From Microbacterium sp. SA39 (GTDB taxonomy: Bacteria; Actinomycetota; Actinomycetes; Actinomycetales; Microbacteriaceae): 64,000 nucleotides of DNA. Of this stretch, positions 25,555 to 34,929 are shown in pieces; position 1 is the first letter of the stretch; every line of letters begins with the position of its first letter. Location of the stretch: the NCBI RefSeq assembly GCF_000967865.1, contig NZ_JXRU01000033.1, positions 1-64,000 on the forward strand, given 5' to 3'. The position numbers were made by a program, and so were the translations under genes. The notes beneath the pieces are model-generated. The model saw only the letters and a list, made by a program, of their open reading frames with translations. It ran no database searches and had not been told where the DNA came from.

Positions 25555-26451
25555 ATGTCCCGCGATCAGTACACGTTCACGAACCCCGCCGAGCTCTACG
25601 CGCACATCGAGCCCCAGAAGCAGCACATGCCCGAGCCCGGACTCGACGCCGACCTGGCCCCGAAGGCCGACCTCGGCGAGGAGACCTACCGCGGTTCCGG
25701 TCGCCTGCAAGGGCGGAAGGCTCTCATCACCGGAGGCGATTCCGGCATCGGCGCAGCCACCGCGATCGCCTTCGCGCGCGAGGGCGCCGACGTCGCGATC
25801 TCCTACCTCCCGGAGGAGGAAGAGGATGCGAGCCGCATCGCCGGCATCCTCCGCGACGCGGGTGCGAACGTCGCCACCCTCCCCGGCGATCTCCGCGACC
25901 CCGCATATTGCCGTTCGCTCGTGACGGATGCCGTGGAAGCACTCGGCGGCCTCGACATCCTGGTGAACAATGGCGGCAAGCAGATCTACCAGGAGTCGCT
26001 GACCGACATCACCGATGAGCAGTTCGACGACACGTTCAAGACCAACGTGTACGCGATGTTCTGGATCACGAAGGCCGCGCTGCCCCACCTCACGCCGGGG
26101 TCGACGATCATCAACACCACGTCGATCCAGGCATATTCTCCCTCCGGCATACTCGTCGACTACGCCTCGACCAAGGCCACGATCAACGCCTTCACGAAGG
26201 GCCTGGCCGAGCAGCTCGCCCCGAAGGGCATCCGCGTGAATTCCGTTGCTCCGGGGCCGATCTGGACCCCGCTGCAGCCGAGCGACGGTCAGCCGCAGGA
26301 GAAGATCGACAGCTTCGGCGAGGACACCCCGCTCGGACGCATGGGACAGCCCGCCGAACTCGCGCCCGCCTATGTCTTCCTGGCATCCGCGGAGTCGAGC
26401 TACGTCATCGGCGAGACCCTGAACGTGAACGGCGGCATGCCGACTCCCTGA
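25555..26451 (+). CDS. SDR family oxidoreductase (general-stress type)
   Basis: A 298-residue short-chain dehydrogenase with an N-terminal extension of about 45 residues seen in the YhdF/YdaD subgroup (EPQKQHMPEPGLDADLAPKADLGE). The nucleotide-binding motif is ITGGDSGIGAATAIAFAREGADV, then NNGG, and the catalytic Tyr/Lys in VDYASTKATINAF. It probably reduces or oxidises an alcohol/aldehyde with NAD(P). The ATG at 25555 has GGAAAGGA upstream. It begins 235 bp from the divergent secreted-protein gene; I see no clear operator there. Confidence 0.9.
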   Translation: MSRDQYTFTNPAELYAHIEPQKQHMPEPGLDADLAPKADLGEETYRGSGRLQGRKALITGGDSGIGAATAIAFAREGADVAISYLPEEEEDASRIAGILRDAGANVATLPGDLRDPAYCRSLVTDAVEALGGLDILVNNGGKQIYQESLTDITDEQFDDTFKTNVYAMFWITKAALPHLTPGSTIINTTSIQAYSPSGILVDYASTKATINAFTKGLAEQLAPKGIRVNSVAPGPIWTPLQPSDGQPQEKIDSFGEDTPLGRMGQPAELAPAYVFLASAESSYVIGETLNVNGGMPTP

Positions 26452-26476
26452 CGCTCGCCGTCTGGCCGCCCGCGCT

Positions 26477-26905
26477 TCAGCCGAGCGCGGGCGGCCAGAC
26501 GCCGATCAGCACCGCCATCACGAGCACCGTCACGAGTTCGTGCGCGATGTTCAGGGTGGTCAGCTTGGTCGAGCGCCCCTCGAAGGCGTCGTGGGTGATG
26601 AAGCGCGCTGCCGTGAATCCGGCCCAGAGCGTGACACCCGTGACGATCGTGCCCCAGAGGAACGGCCCGCCGTAGAAGTGCCAGGAGATGGCGGATGCTC
26701 CGGCGAGCACCCACGCGGTGATGAAGCTCACGATCAGGGTGGTGATGATCGGCCACATCGCCGTCGCGGCCGGTCGCTCCATGTCGACGTTCGCGAGCTT
26801 CGCCCAGCGCGTGCCGAACACCTTGGGCGCGTACCAGATCGAGCCGACGACCATGCTCGACACTGTCGCCAGCAGGACCGCCCAGTAGTTGATCTCGGGA
26901 ACCAT
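26477..26905 (-). CDS. DUF1761 membrane protein
   Basis: A 142-residue protein with four predicted helices. It begins INYWAVLLATVSSMVVGSIWYAPKVFGTRWAKL, the conserved DUF1761 start, and ends in a short hydrophobic helix. No function is established for the family. It stands alone, convergent with the SDR gene and divergent from the alpha-glucosidase. Confidence 0.85.
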   Translation of the reverse strand: MVPEINYWAVLLATVSSMVVGSIWYAPKVFGTRWAKLANVDMERPAATAMWPIITTLIVSFITAWVLAGASAISWHFYGGPFLWGTIVTGVTLWAGFTAARFITHDAFEGRSTKLTTLNIAHELVTVLVMAVLIGVWPPALG

Positions 26906-27001
26906 CGTTGCCTCCTCGAATCGGATGCCGTCAGGCTACTCCTCTGCTGCGCCCGCGCCCGCAGGGAAGAGAGGCGCATGCGTGTGCAATAGCCTGAATC
27001 C

Positions 27002-28663
27002 ATGGCACAGCTCGAGCAGATCGCAGCCCCCGGTTCCGAGTGGTGGCGCAGCGCCGTCATCTATCAGATCTACCCCCGTTCCTTCGCCGACGCCTCGGGC
27101 GACGGCATCGGCGACCTGCCGGGCATCACCGCCCGGCTGGACTCCCTGAAAGATCTCGGCATCGACGCGATCTGGCTGAGCCCGTTCATGACGAGCCCGC
27201 AGCGCGATGCCGGCTACGACGTCGCCGACTACCGCGACGTCGACCCACTTTTCGGCACGCTCGCCGACTTCGACGAGATGCTGGCCGAGGCCCATGCCCG
27301 CGGCATCCGCGTGGTCGTCGACCTGGTCCCGAATCACTCCTCCGCGCAGCACGCGTGGTTCCAGGAGGCTCTGAAGGCTGCCCCCGGCAGCCCCGAGCGC
27401 GCGCGCTACATCTTCCGCGACGGCAAGGGCGAGAACGGCGAGCTCCCGCCCAACAACTGGGAGTCGGTGTTCGGCGGCGGCATGTGGGAGCGCATCGTCG
27501 AGGCCGACGGCACCCCCGGCCAGTGGTACCTGCACATCTTCGACCCCACGCAGCCCGACTTCGACTGGAACAATGAAGAGGTGCGCGAGGAGTTCCGCTC
27601 CATCCTGCGCTTCTGGCTCGACCGCGGTGTCGACGGCTTCCGCGTCGACGTGGCCCACGGCATGATCAAGGCCGAGGGCCTGCCGGACTACACGCCGCCG
27701 GCGGATGCCGACTCGATGGGCGGCGGCGAAGCGAACGTGCCGTACTGGGGCCAGGACGGCGTGCACGACGTCTATCGCGACTGGCACAGGGTGCTCGCCG
27801 AGTACGACGGCGACCGCGCACTGTGCGGCGAGGCCTGGATGCCGACGTTGAAGCAGACCGCGCTCTGGGTGCGCCCCGACGAGATGCACCAGACGTTCAA
27901 CTTCCCGTACCTGCAGACGGCGTGGGACGCGAAGGCGCTCGGCGACGTCATCCGCGAATCGCTCGATGCCTTCGGTGATGTCGGCGCCCCGAGCACCTGG
28001 GTGCTCTCGAACCACGACGTCGTGCGTCACGCGAGCCGGCTCGCGCTGACCGCGGAGAACCCGCAGGGCGAGGGCATCGGACCGCTCACCCCCGACAAGC
28101 CCGACACCGCGATCGGCCTGGCCCGCGCCCGCGCGGCGACCACCCTCATGCTCGCGCTCCCGGGTTCCGCCTACCTCTACCAGGGCGAGGAGCTGGGCCT
28201 TCCCGAGGCGATGGACATCCCCGACGCGTTCCGGCAGGACCCGACGTGGTTCCGCACGAACGGTCAGCGCTATGGCCGGGACGGATGCCGCGTGCCGCTG
28301 CCCTGGACCGCCGACGGACCGGCGTTCGGGTTCAACGAGACCGGCGCCTCGTGGCTGCCGCAGCCCGTCGACTGGGCGGCCTACGCGCGCGACGTCGAAG
28401 AAGCGGACCCGACCTCGACCCTGTCGCTCTACACGCAGTTGCTGGCCGCACGCCGCGAGCACGGCTTCGGCAGCGGATCGCTGGTGTGGGAAGACGCCGG
28501 TGTGGATGCCGTGGCCTTCCGGCGCGGCGACGTGCATGTCGTGGCGAACCTCGGCTCGGAGCCGCTCGAGCTGCCGGCCGGTGCCGACATCGTGCTGTCG
28601 AGCCAGCCTGTCGACGGCTCGACCCTCCCGGTCGACACGGCCGCCTGGTACACCACGGCCTGA
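27002..28663 (+). CDS. GH13 alpha-glucosidase
   Basis: A 553-residue cytoplasmic enzyme of the oligo-1,6-glucosidase/alpha-glucosidase subgroup, hydrolysing alpha-glucosides such as maltose, sucrose or isomaltose. It opens EWWRSAVIYQIYPRSFADASGDGIGDL. Catalytic residues can be placed: nucleophile Asp216 in GFRVDVAHG, acid/base Glu277 in CGEAWMPT, and transition-state Asp339 in LSNHDVVRH. VPNHSS is the first conserved region. There is no transporter beside it. TAGCCT (26990-26995) lies 6 nt before the ATG, so a leaderless transcript is likely. Exact substrate is uncertain. Confidence 0.93.
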   Translation: MAQLEQIAAPGSEWWRSAVIYQIYPRSFADASGDGIGDLPGITARLDSLKDLGIDAIWLSPFMTSPQRDAGYDVADYRDVDPLFGTLADFDEMLAEAHARGIRVVVDLVPNHSSAQHAWFQEALKAAPGSPERARYIFRDGKGENGELPPNNWESVFGGGMWERIVEADGTPGQWYLHIFDPTQPDFDWNNEEVREEFRSILRFWLDRGVDGFRVDVAHGMIKAEGLPDYTPPADADSMGGGEANVPYWGQDGVHDVYRDWHRVLAEYDGDRALCGEAWMPTLKQTALWVRPDEMHQTFNFPYLQTAWDAKALGDVIRESLDAFGDVGAPSTWVLSNHDVVRHASRLALTAENPQGEGIGPLTPDKPDTAIGLARARAATTLMLALPGSAYLYQGEELGLPEAMDIPDAFRQDPTWFRTNGQRYGRDGCRVPLPWTADGPAFGFNETGASWLPQPVDWAAYARDVEEADPTSTLSLYTQLLAARREHGFGSGSLVWEDAGVDAVAFRRGDVHVVANLGSEPLELPAGADIVLSSQPVDGSTLPVDTAAWYTTA

Positions 28664-28670
28664 GGACTGC

Positions 28671-28735
28671 TCGTTCCGGTCGCACTTGCTGCCGCTTCAC
28701 CGCCCGTGAGCCGGCATGAAATGCGACCGGAACGA
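28671..28735. terminator. Two-level hairpin after the alpha-glucosidase
   Basis: An outer perfect 14-bp stem (TCGTTCCGGTCGCA, 28671-28684, with 28722-28735) encloses an inner, nearly perfect 11-bp stem (28690-28700 with 28706-28716). It begins 8 bp after the stop codon. Likely terminator, though without a T run. Confidence 0.6.
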
Positions 28736-28774
28736 TGATCGGCCGAGTTCGCGGCACCGACTTCTGCGGACGAC

Positions 28775-28839
28775 CCGAAGTTCTGCGGCCCTCCCGGCGG
28801 GCTCAGGCCGCAGAACCTCGGGATGGCCGCAGAACTTCG
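28775..28839. repeat. Triple-arm inverted repeat after the GH3 gene
   Basis: CCGAAGTTCTGCGGCC (28775-28790) can pair with either 28806-28821 (one mismatch) or 28825-28839 (CGAAGTTCTGCGGCC, perfect). It ends 5 bp from the GH3 stop and faces the hairpin at 28671, so the convergent gap holds one structure per gene. Confidence 0.6.
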
Positions 28840-28843
28840 ACCG

Positions 28844-31090
28844 TCAGCCGACCTCGAACCCGGCGGCCAGGAGCTGATCGTCGCGCGAGCTCGGCCCGAT
28901 GAGCAGCTCGAACCCACCGGGCTCGACCAGGCGGATGCCGGCGGCATCCACGATCGAGCAGTCGGCGACCGGCACCTCGAGCCGCACGCGCACGGACTCC
29001 CCCGGCGCGACGTCGACCTGTCGGTAGGCCTTGAGCTCCTTGTCTGTCCAGCTCACGCTGGTCACGGCATCCCGCACGTATACCTGAACGGTCTCCCGCA
29101 CCGGACGCTCCCCGGTGTTGGTCACGGTGACGTGCCCGACGATCGTGTCGCCCCGGCCGAGCGTGGTCGACTCCAGAGAGAGGTCGCCGTATTCGACCGT
29201 CGTGTAGGACCGGCCCTCGCCGAACACCCAGGCCGGAGCCTGCGTGAGGTCGGCGTAGCGGTCGCCGTGCTGTCCGCGGATCTGGTTGTAGTACGTCGGC
29301 TGCTGGCCGACGTGCCGCGCGAACGAGATCGGCAGACGTCCCGACGGCTCCACCCTGCCGGTGATGATCTCGGCGAGCGCCCGGCCGCCCTGCATCCCCG
29401 GGTTGGCTGCCCAGATCACGGCCGCTGCGCGCTGAACGGATGCCGGCAGCACGAGCGGCTTCGACGCGAGCAGCACCACGATCACGGGCTTCCCGGTCGC
29501 GATCACCGCGTCGAGCAGCGCGATCTGGCCGCCGACGAGTTCGAGCGTCGCGGTGGAGCGCCCCTCGCCCACCAGCTCGATCCGGTCGCCGACGACGGCC
29601 ACGACGACGTCGGAATCGGATGCCGCGGCCACCGCCTCGGCGAGCAGAGCGTGGTCGGGCGCCGCGGGCTTCACGACCGGAGGCCGCGGCTGCCCGTCCG
29701 GGAAGGTCGAGCCGGCCGGGTCGGGGGCGAGGGTGAGGATCTCCGCTCCGCGGGAGTGCGTGACCTCCCACGGCGCGATCGCTCGCAGCCCGTCGAGCAC
29801 GGTCGAGATCATCTCCCGCGGCTGACCGTCGAGCCAGCCGGCCTGGCCCGAGCCGCCGGCCCAGTCGCCGAGCTGACTCTGCGCATCGTCGGCGAGCGGC
29901 CCGACCACGGCGACGCGGCGCACGGCGGCCGGGTCGAGCGGCAGCACGCCGTCGTTCTCCAGCAGCACGAGCGATCGGCGTGCGGCATCGAGGTTCAGCG
30001 CGGTGTGGTCGGCGCTCCCCACGATCTGCTCGAGCCCCTCGACCGGGAGCCGTGGATCCTCGAACAGACCGAGCTCGAACTTCAGCGTGAGGATCCGGCC
30101 GGCGGCGACATCGAAAGCGTCCTCGCCGAGAAGCCCCTGCGCGACGGCATCCAGCGCCCCCTCGAAGAAGCCCGGCGTGTTCATGATCATGTCGTTGCCC
30201 GCCGTGACCGCCGCGGCCGAGGCGTGCGGGTAGTCGGGCTGCACCCGCTGCTCCCACACCATCCGACCGACGTTGTCCCAGTCGGTGATGAGGGTTCCGG
30301 TGTAGCCCCACTCCCCGCGCAGCACCTCGCTCAGCAGCCACTCGTTCGTGGTGATCGGCACGCCATCCATGGTCTGGTAGCCGAGCATGAACGAGCGGCA
30401 TCCTTCGCGGGCCACGCGCTCGAACGGCGGCAGGAACCAGGAGCGGAGCTTGCGTCGCGAGATGTCGGCCTCGCTCGCATCCCGCCCACCCTGGGTCTCG
30501 GAGTATCCGGCGAAATGCTTGGCGGTCGCGAGGATCGCCGTCGGGTCGTCGAGCCCGTCGCCCTGATAGCCGCGCACCATGGCGCTCGCGAGTTCGCCGA
30601 TCAGGAACGGATCCTCGCCGAACGTCTCCCCCACGCGTCCCCAGCGCAGATCGCGCGAGATGCAGAGCACGGGAGAGAACGTCCAGTGGATGCCGGTGGC
30701 GGCGACCTCTTCGGCCGTCGCCCGGGCGACGCGCTCGAGCAGTCCGGCATCCCACGACGCCGCCATGCCGAGCTGGGTGGGATAGATGGTCGCGCCGGGC
30801 CAGAAGGAGTGGCCGTGGATGCAGTCCTCGGCCACGAGCAGCGGGATGCGCAGCCGGGTGTGCGCAGTCAGCTCGTTCGCCCGCAGGATGCGCTCGGGCG
30901 AGGTGTGCAGGATCGACCCGGCCTGGCGGCGCAGGATGTGGTCGTCGAGATCGTCGCGGGCATCGAGCTGCAGCATCTGCCCGATCTTCTCCTCGAGCGT
31001 CATCCGGCCGAGGAGGTCGGCGACGCGCTCGGGGATCGACAGCGCGGGGTCCTGGTACGGGTGGGTGGTGGTCAGCGTGGGAGAGGTCAT
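28844..31090 (-). CDS. GH3 beta-glucosidase
   Basis: A 748-residue glycosidase without a signal peptide, expected to split imported beta-linked oligosaccharides in the cytoplasm. Domains in order: an N-terminal TIM barrel with GQMLQLDARDDL, the KH motif region ATAKHFAG and the nucleophile Asp in TLITDWDNVGRM; an alpha/beta sandwich domain; and a C-terminal fibronectin-III-like domain (TNTGERPVRETVQVYV). It is the last gene of the Opp-type transporter operon and its ATG overlaps the permease stop (TGATG), so its synthesis is coupled to import. The beta-glucoside, whether xylo-, gluco- or other, is not defined. Confidence 0.92.
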   Translation of the reverse strand: MTSPTLTTTHPYQDPALSIPERVADLLGRMTLEEKIGQMLQLDARDDLDDHILRRQAGSILHTSPERILRANELTAHTRLRIPLLVAEDCIHGHSFWPGATIYPTQLGMAASWDAGLLERVARATAEEVAATGIHWTFSPVLCISRDLRWGRVGETFGEDPFLIGELASAMVRGYQGDGLDDPTAILATAKHFAGYSETQGGRDASEADISRRKLRSWFLPPFERVAREGCRSFMLGYQTMDGVPITTNEWLLSEVLRGEWGYTGTLITDWDNVGRMVWEQRVQPDYPHASAAAVTAGNDMIMNTPGFFEGALDAVAQGLLGEDAFDVAAGRILTLKFELGLFEDPRLPVEGLEQIVGSADHTALNLDAARRSLVLLENDGVLPLDPAAVRRVAVVGPLADDAQSQLGDWAGGSGQAGWLDGQPREMISTVLDGLRAIAPWEVTHSRGAEILTLAPDPAGSTFPDGQPRPPVVKPAAPDHALLAEAVAAASDSDVVVAVVGDRIELVGEGRSTATLELVGGQIALLDAVIATGKPVIVVLLASKPLVLPASVQRAAAVIWAANPGMQGGRALAEIITGRVEPSGRLPISFARHVGQQPTYYNQIRGQHGDRYADLTQAPAWVFGEGRSYTTVEYGDLSLESTTLGRGDTIVGHVTVTNTGERPVRETVQVYVRDAVTSVSWTDKELKAYRQVDVAPGESVRVRLEVPVADCSIVDAAGIRLVEPGGFELLIGPSSRDDQLLAAGFEVG

Positions 31091-32181
31091 CACTTCTGGT
31101 TCTGTGTGGTGGTGGGCTCGGTCGTGGGCTGGCCCCCGGACTTCGGGACGCTGCGCACGGCGGTCACCGCGTCGTTCACATCCAGCCCCTTCTTCTTCAT
31201 GGCCCTGGCGCGCTCGCCCGCCGAACGCAGGCGCGGGTTGACGTACTCGTCGATGCCGAAGTTGATCAGGGAGAGGGCGACGCCGATGATCGCGATGCAG
31301 AGCCCTGCGGGGACGTACCACCACCACAGCCGGGGGAAGGCGCCGTTCTGCTGCGCCCAGAACAGGATCGTGCCCCAGTTGAGGTTGCTCACCGGGATCA
31401 CCCCGATGAAGGCGAGCGTGGTGAGCCCCAGGATCGCGGCGGTGACGGTGCCGACGAAGCTCGACGCGATGAGCGCCATGAGGTTCGGCAGCATCTCGAC
31501 GGTGATGATGCGGCGGAGCGGTTCGCCGTTGGCGCGCGCCGCCTGGATGAAGTCGCGGTTGCGCAACGACATCGTCTGGGCGCGCAGCACTCTGGCACCC
31601 CACGCCCAGCCGGTGAGTCCGAGCACCGCGGCGATCACGATCAGCGGCGGGTTCTCGAACTGCGACGCGATGATGATGATCAACGGGATGCCGGGGATCA
31701 CCAGGAACACGTTGGTCAGCGCCGAGAGCGACTCGCTCTTCCAGCCTCGCACGTAGCCCGAGATCACGCCGATCGTGATCGCGATGACCGTGGCGATGGC
31801 GGCGGAGAGGAATCCGACGACGATCACGCCGCGCGTGCCGAAGATGATCTGGCTGAGGACGTCCTCGCCCATGTGGGTGGTCCCGAGCCAGTGCTCGAAC
31901 GTCGGCGCCTGCCGCAGTGCCGAGCGATCCTTCTCGGTCGCCCCATAGGGAGCGATCCAGTCAGCGAGGATCGCGACGAGCACGAAGACGCCGAGGATGA
32001 TGAGCCCGGCGATCGACTTGCGATTGCGGAACATCGCGAACGCCTGCGCGAGCTGCGTGCGGAAGGTCCGCTGCTCGAGAGGGACGGATGCCGGCGTGCG
32101 CAGCGTCGCCGTCTCCGGCATGCCGGTCGCCTCCGGCGTGCCGGCCGGCGCGGTGGTTCCGGCGGTGGTGGGAACGGTCAT
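31090..32181 (-). CDS. Opp/Dpp-type ABC transporter permease (DppC-like)
   Basis: A 363-residue inner-membrane subunit. The N-terminal 60 residues are Thr/Pro rich and cytoplasmic, then helix 1 (SIAGLIILGVFVLVAILADW). Typical DppC features follow: HWLGTTHMGEDVLSQIIFGTR and the coupling loop RDFIQAARANGEPLRRIITVEMLPN. It pairs with the DppB-like permease 1 nt upstream. A C-terminal tail of about 60 residues is polar and ends in a Thr/Gln-rich segment. The start at 32181 was chosen because the frame before it is shared with the upstream gene. Confidence 0.92.
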   Translation of the reverse strand: MTVPTTAGTTAPAGTPEATGMPETATLRTPASVPLEQRTFRTQLAQAFAMFRNRKSIAGLIILGVFVLVAILADWIAPYGATEKDRSALRQAPTFEHWLGTTHMGEDVLSQIIFGTRGVIVVGFLSAAIATVIAITIGVISGYVRGWKSESLSALTNVFLVIPGIPLIIIIASQFENPPLIVIAAVLGLTGWAWGARVLRAQTMSLRNRDFIQAARANGEPLRRIITVEMLPNLMALIASSFVGTVTAAILGLTTLAFIGVIPVSNLNWGTILFWAQQNGAFPRLWWWYVPAGLCIAIIGVALSLINFGIDEYVNPRLRSAGERARAMKKKGLDVNDAVTAVRSVPKSGGQPTTEPTTTQNQK

Positions 32182-32182
32182 C

Positions 32183-33277
32183 TCAGGCCTCCGTCTGACG
32201 AGTGCGCGGATCGAGGTAGGCGTACACGACATCGGCGAGGATGTTCGCGACGAGCACCGAGAGCGTGATCACCAGGAAGACGCCCTGCATGAGCGCGTAG
32301 TCTTTGGCGTTGGTCGCGTCGAGCAGGAGCTTGCCGACACCGGGGTAGCTGAAGACCATCTCCATCACGATCGTGCCGCCGACGATGAAACCGATCGAGA
32401 GGGCGAAGCTCTGGATCTGCGGCAGCACCGCGTTGCGGGCGGCGTACGCCCACAGCACCCGACGGTTCGGCATGCCCTTCGCCTGCGCGACGGTGATGTA
32501 GTCCTCGTCGAGCACGGTCAGCATCATATTGCGCATGCCGAGCATCCACCCGCCGAGCGACGCGATGATGATCGTCAGCGCCGGCAGAGTGCCGTGCATG
32601 ATCACCTGGCCGATGAAATCGAGGCTCCACTCCGGGGACTGGCCCTTGCCGTAGGCGTGGGAGGAGGGGAACCACCGCAGGGTCGACGAGAAGATCGCGA
32701 TCGCGATGAGGCCGAGCCAGAAGTACGGGATCGTGTTGAAGAAGGTCGTGATGGGGATCAGCGCGTCGAGCCTGCTGCCGCGTCGCCAGCCCACGATCGC
32801 GCCACCGATCGTGCCGATCGCGAACGAGATGATCGTGGCGAGACCGACGAGGCCCAGCGTCCACGGCAGTGCCGCCGCGAGCACCTCGCCGACCGGGCGC
32901 AGGCCGTGCAGGGTCGAGATGCCGAGGTCGCCGCGGAACAGCATCCCCCAGTATTCGAGGTACTGCTGCCAGATCGACTTGTCTGTGTCGATCCCCAAGA
33001 GGATGCGGAGGGAGTCCGCGGCTTCGGGGCTCACGTTGCGGTTGCGCGCGAGGTACGAGCTCACCGCGTCGCCCTTCATGAACCGCGGCAGGAAGAAGTT
33101 GATCGTGAGTGCGGCCCAGAGCGTGAAGAGGTAGAAGGCCGCGCGACCGGCGAAGAACCGCCACGGCACCGGCCGGCGGGTGCGCTCGGCGGCCGTCGCG
33201 GTCGTGCCGACCTCGAGAGCGTCCTTCGGCGCCAGGTCGTGGTGGTTCTCGTCGAGGCGAGGGGATGCGGTGGTCAC
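32183..33277 (-). CDS. Opp/Dpp-type ABC transporter permease (DppB-like)
   Basis: A 364-residue permease with helix 1 at AAFYLFTLWAALTINFFLPRF, the DppB periplasmic region (ILLGIDTDKSIWQQYLEYWGMLFRGDLGIS) and a coupling loop EDYITVAQAKGMPNRRVLWAYAARN. It ends AYLDPRTRQ, the family's C-terminal signature. It overlaps the DppF-like ATPase by 4 nt. With a family-5 binding protein and two ATPases it completes an Opp-like importer. Confidence 0.93.
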   Translation of the reverse strand: MTTASPRLDENHHDLAPKDALEVGTTATAAERTRRPVPWRFFAGRAAFYLFTLWAALTINFFLPRFMKGDAVSSYLARNRNVSPEAADSLRILLGIDTDKSIWQQYLEYWGMLFRGDLGISTLHGLRPVGEVLAAALPWTLGLVGLATIISFAIGTIGGAIVGWRRGSRLDALIPITTFFNTIPYFWLGLIAIAIFSSTLRWFPSSHAYGKGQSPEWSLDFIGQVIMHGTLPALTIIIASLGGWMLGMRNMMLTVLDEDYITVAQAKGMPNRRVLWAYAARNAVLPQIQSFALSIGFIVGGTIVMEMVFSYPGVGKLLLDATNAKDYALMQGVFLVITLSVLVANILADVVYAYLDPRTRQTEA

Positions 33278-34080
33278 AGGGCTCCTCCGGTCGAGGCGGC
33301 AGACGCGAAGTGCTTGTCCGGGTCGGGGGATGCCGCGCGCAGTTCGCGCGTGTACGGGTTCTGGGGATTCAGGATGACGTCGTCGGCGGTGCCGTACTCG
33401 ACGACCTTCCCTTGGTTGAGCACCATGATCTCGTCGCTGAAGTGGCGAGCGGTGGCGAGATCGTGCGTGATGTAGAGCACTCCGAGCCCTTCTTCGCGCT
33501 GCAGATCGGCGAGGAGGGTGAGCACGCCGAGGCGGATGGAGACGTCGAGCATCGACACGGGCTCGTCGGCGACCAGGAGCGACGGCCGCGACGCGAGAGC
33601 ACGGGCGATGGCGACGCGCTGCCGCTGACCGCCGGAGAGTTCGTGCGGACGGCGGTCGATCACGGCATCCGCATCGAGCCGCACGCGGGCCAGCAGGCGC
33701 CGCACCTCGGCGTCGGTGTCCTTCTTCGGCACGACGTCGTCGAGCCGGATCGGCCGCTCCAGGTGATAGCGGATCGAGTGGTACGGATTGAGCGAGGCGA
33801 ACGGGTCCTGGAAGACCATGCGCAACTGCTGCCGGTAGCGGCGCAGTCCCTTGCCGCGGCGGGGGATCGGCTCGCCGTCGAGCAGCACCTCGCCGCTGGT
33901 GGGGGTCTCGAGCTGGGTGAGGATCTTCGCGATCGTGGATTTGCCGCTGCCGGACTGGCCGACGAGTCCGATCGTGCGGCCGGAGGTCAGGGTGAAGCTG
34001 ACGTCGTCGAGGGCCTTGATGCGTCCGGCGCCACGGACGTTGTAGCTCTTGGTGACGCCTCGGAATTCGAGAGTGGTCAT
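33274..34080 (-). CDS. Opp/Dpp-type ABC ATPase (DppF-like)
   Basis: A 268-residue ATPase: Walker A GLVGQSGSGKSTIAKIL, signature [32 protein letters not shown], switch LYITHDLATARHF. It lacks most of the C-terminal oligopeptide-transport extension but keeps NPQNPYTRELRAASPDPDK. Partner of the DppD-like ATPase, which it overlaps by ATGA. Confidence 0.93.
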   Translation of the reverse strand: MTTLEFRGVTKSYNVRGAGRIKALDDVSFTLTSGRTIGLVGQSGSGKSTIAKILTQLETPTSGEVLLDGEPIPRRGKGLRRYRQQLRMVFQDPFASLNPYHSIRYHLERPIRLDDVVPKKDTDAEVRRLLARVRLDADAVIDRRPHELSGGQRQRVAIARALASRPSLLVADEPVSMLDVSIRLGVLTLLADLQREEGLGVLYITHDLATARHFSDEIMVLNQGKVVEYGTADDVILNPQNPYTRELRAASPDPDKHFASAASTGGAL

Positions 34081-34901
34081 CGGACCAGCACCCCTCTCTC
34101 CCCGGTCAGCCGGGGGAACGACGACAGCAGCGTCTTCGTGTACTCGTGCTGCGGGCGCAACCAGATCTCCTCGGCGCTCGCGAGTTCGATGATCTCGCCC
34201 TCGCGCATGATCGCGATCCGGTCGCTGATCTCCAACAGCAGCGGGAGATCATGGGTGATGAAGATGACCGAGAAGCCGAACTCGTGTCGCAACTGCGAGA
34301 TCTGCTTGATGATCTCCCGCTGCACAAGCACGTCCAGCGCCGTGGTCGGTTCGTCCATCACCATGAGCTGCGGCCGGAGAGCGAGCGCCATGGCGATCAT
34401 CACCCGCTGCCGCATGCCTCCGGAGAGCTCGTGCGGGAAAGAGCGCATGCGCTGGCGTCCGACCTTGACGATCTCGAGCAGCTCCTCGGCCTCGGCGCGG
34501 CGCTCACGACGACTCATCCCCGGGCGGTGGATCTCGAAGACGTCCTCGAGCTGTGAACCGATCGTGTCCACCGGATTGAGAGCGTTCATCGCCCCCTGGA
34601 AGACCATCGACACCTTGTCCCAGCGGAAGCGCTGCATCGCGTCCGCGTCGAGCGCGTTGATGTCGACATCCTCTCCGGATGCATCGTGGAAGGTGACGTC
34701 GCCGCCGCTGATGACCGCGGGTGCACGCAGCAGTCGCTGCACGCCGTAGGCGAGCGTCGTCTTGCCGCAGCCGCTCTCGCCGGCAAGGCCGAGGATCTCG
34801 CTGCGCTGCAGTTCGAGGGTCACGTGGCGCACGGCCTCGACCGGAGGATCGACGTCGTACACGACCGAGAAGTCGCGCACGGTGAGGAGGGGATCTGACA
34901 T
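34077..34901 (-). CDS. Opp/Dpp-type ABC ATPase (DppD-like)
   Basis: A 274-residue ATPase with Walker A GLAGESGCGKTTLAYG, signature LSGGMRQRVMIAMALALRPQLMVMDEPTTALD and switch FITHDLPLLLEISD. The C-terminus PQHEYTKTLLSSFPRL is the usual Opp/Dpp end. The ATG at 34901 was chosen by homology; the open frame continues into the repeat upstream but that part (RSLSEERSDETKRE) is just translated repeat. It follows the binding-protein gene across an inverted repeat pair. Confidence 0.92.
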   Translation of the reverse strand: MSDPLLTVRDFSVVYDVDPPVEAVRHVTLELQRSEILGLAGESGCGKTTLAYGVQRLLRAPAVISGGDVTFHDASGEDVDINALDADAMQRFRWDKVSMVFQGAMNALNPVDTIGSQLEDVFEIHRPGMSRRERRAEAEELLEIVKVGRQRMRSFPHELSGGMRQRVMIAMALALRPQLMVMDEPTTALDVLVQREIIKQISQLRHEFGFSVIFITHDLPLLLEISDRIAIMREGEIIELASAEEIWLRPQHEYTKTLLSSFPRLTGERGVLVR

Positions 34902-34929
34902 GGGTGTACGTCTTTCGTCGGGGCGTTCC

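Noticed and set aside
28803..30755. Open frame overlapping the GH3 gene on the same strand
   Set aside because: Composition is Arg/Gly/Ala-rich shadow, while the other frame shows complete GH3 motifs.
33265..34749. Rightward open frame over the Dpp ATPase genes
   Set aside because: Antisense to two ATPases with full motifs; no family features.
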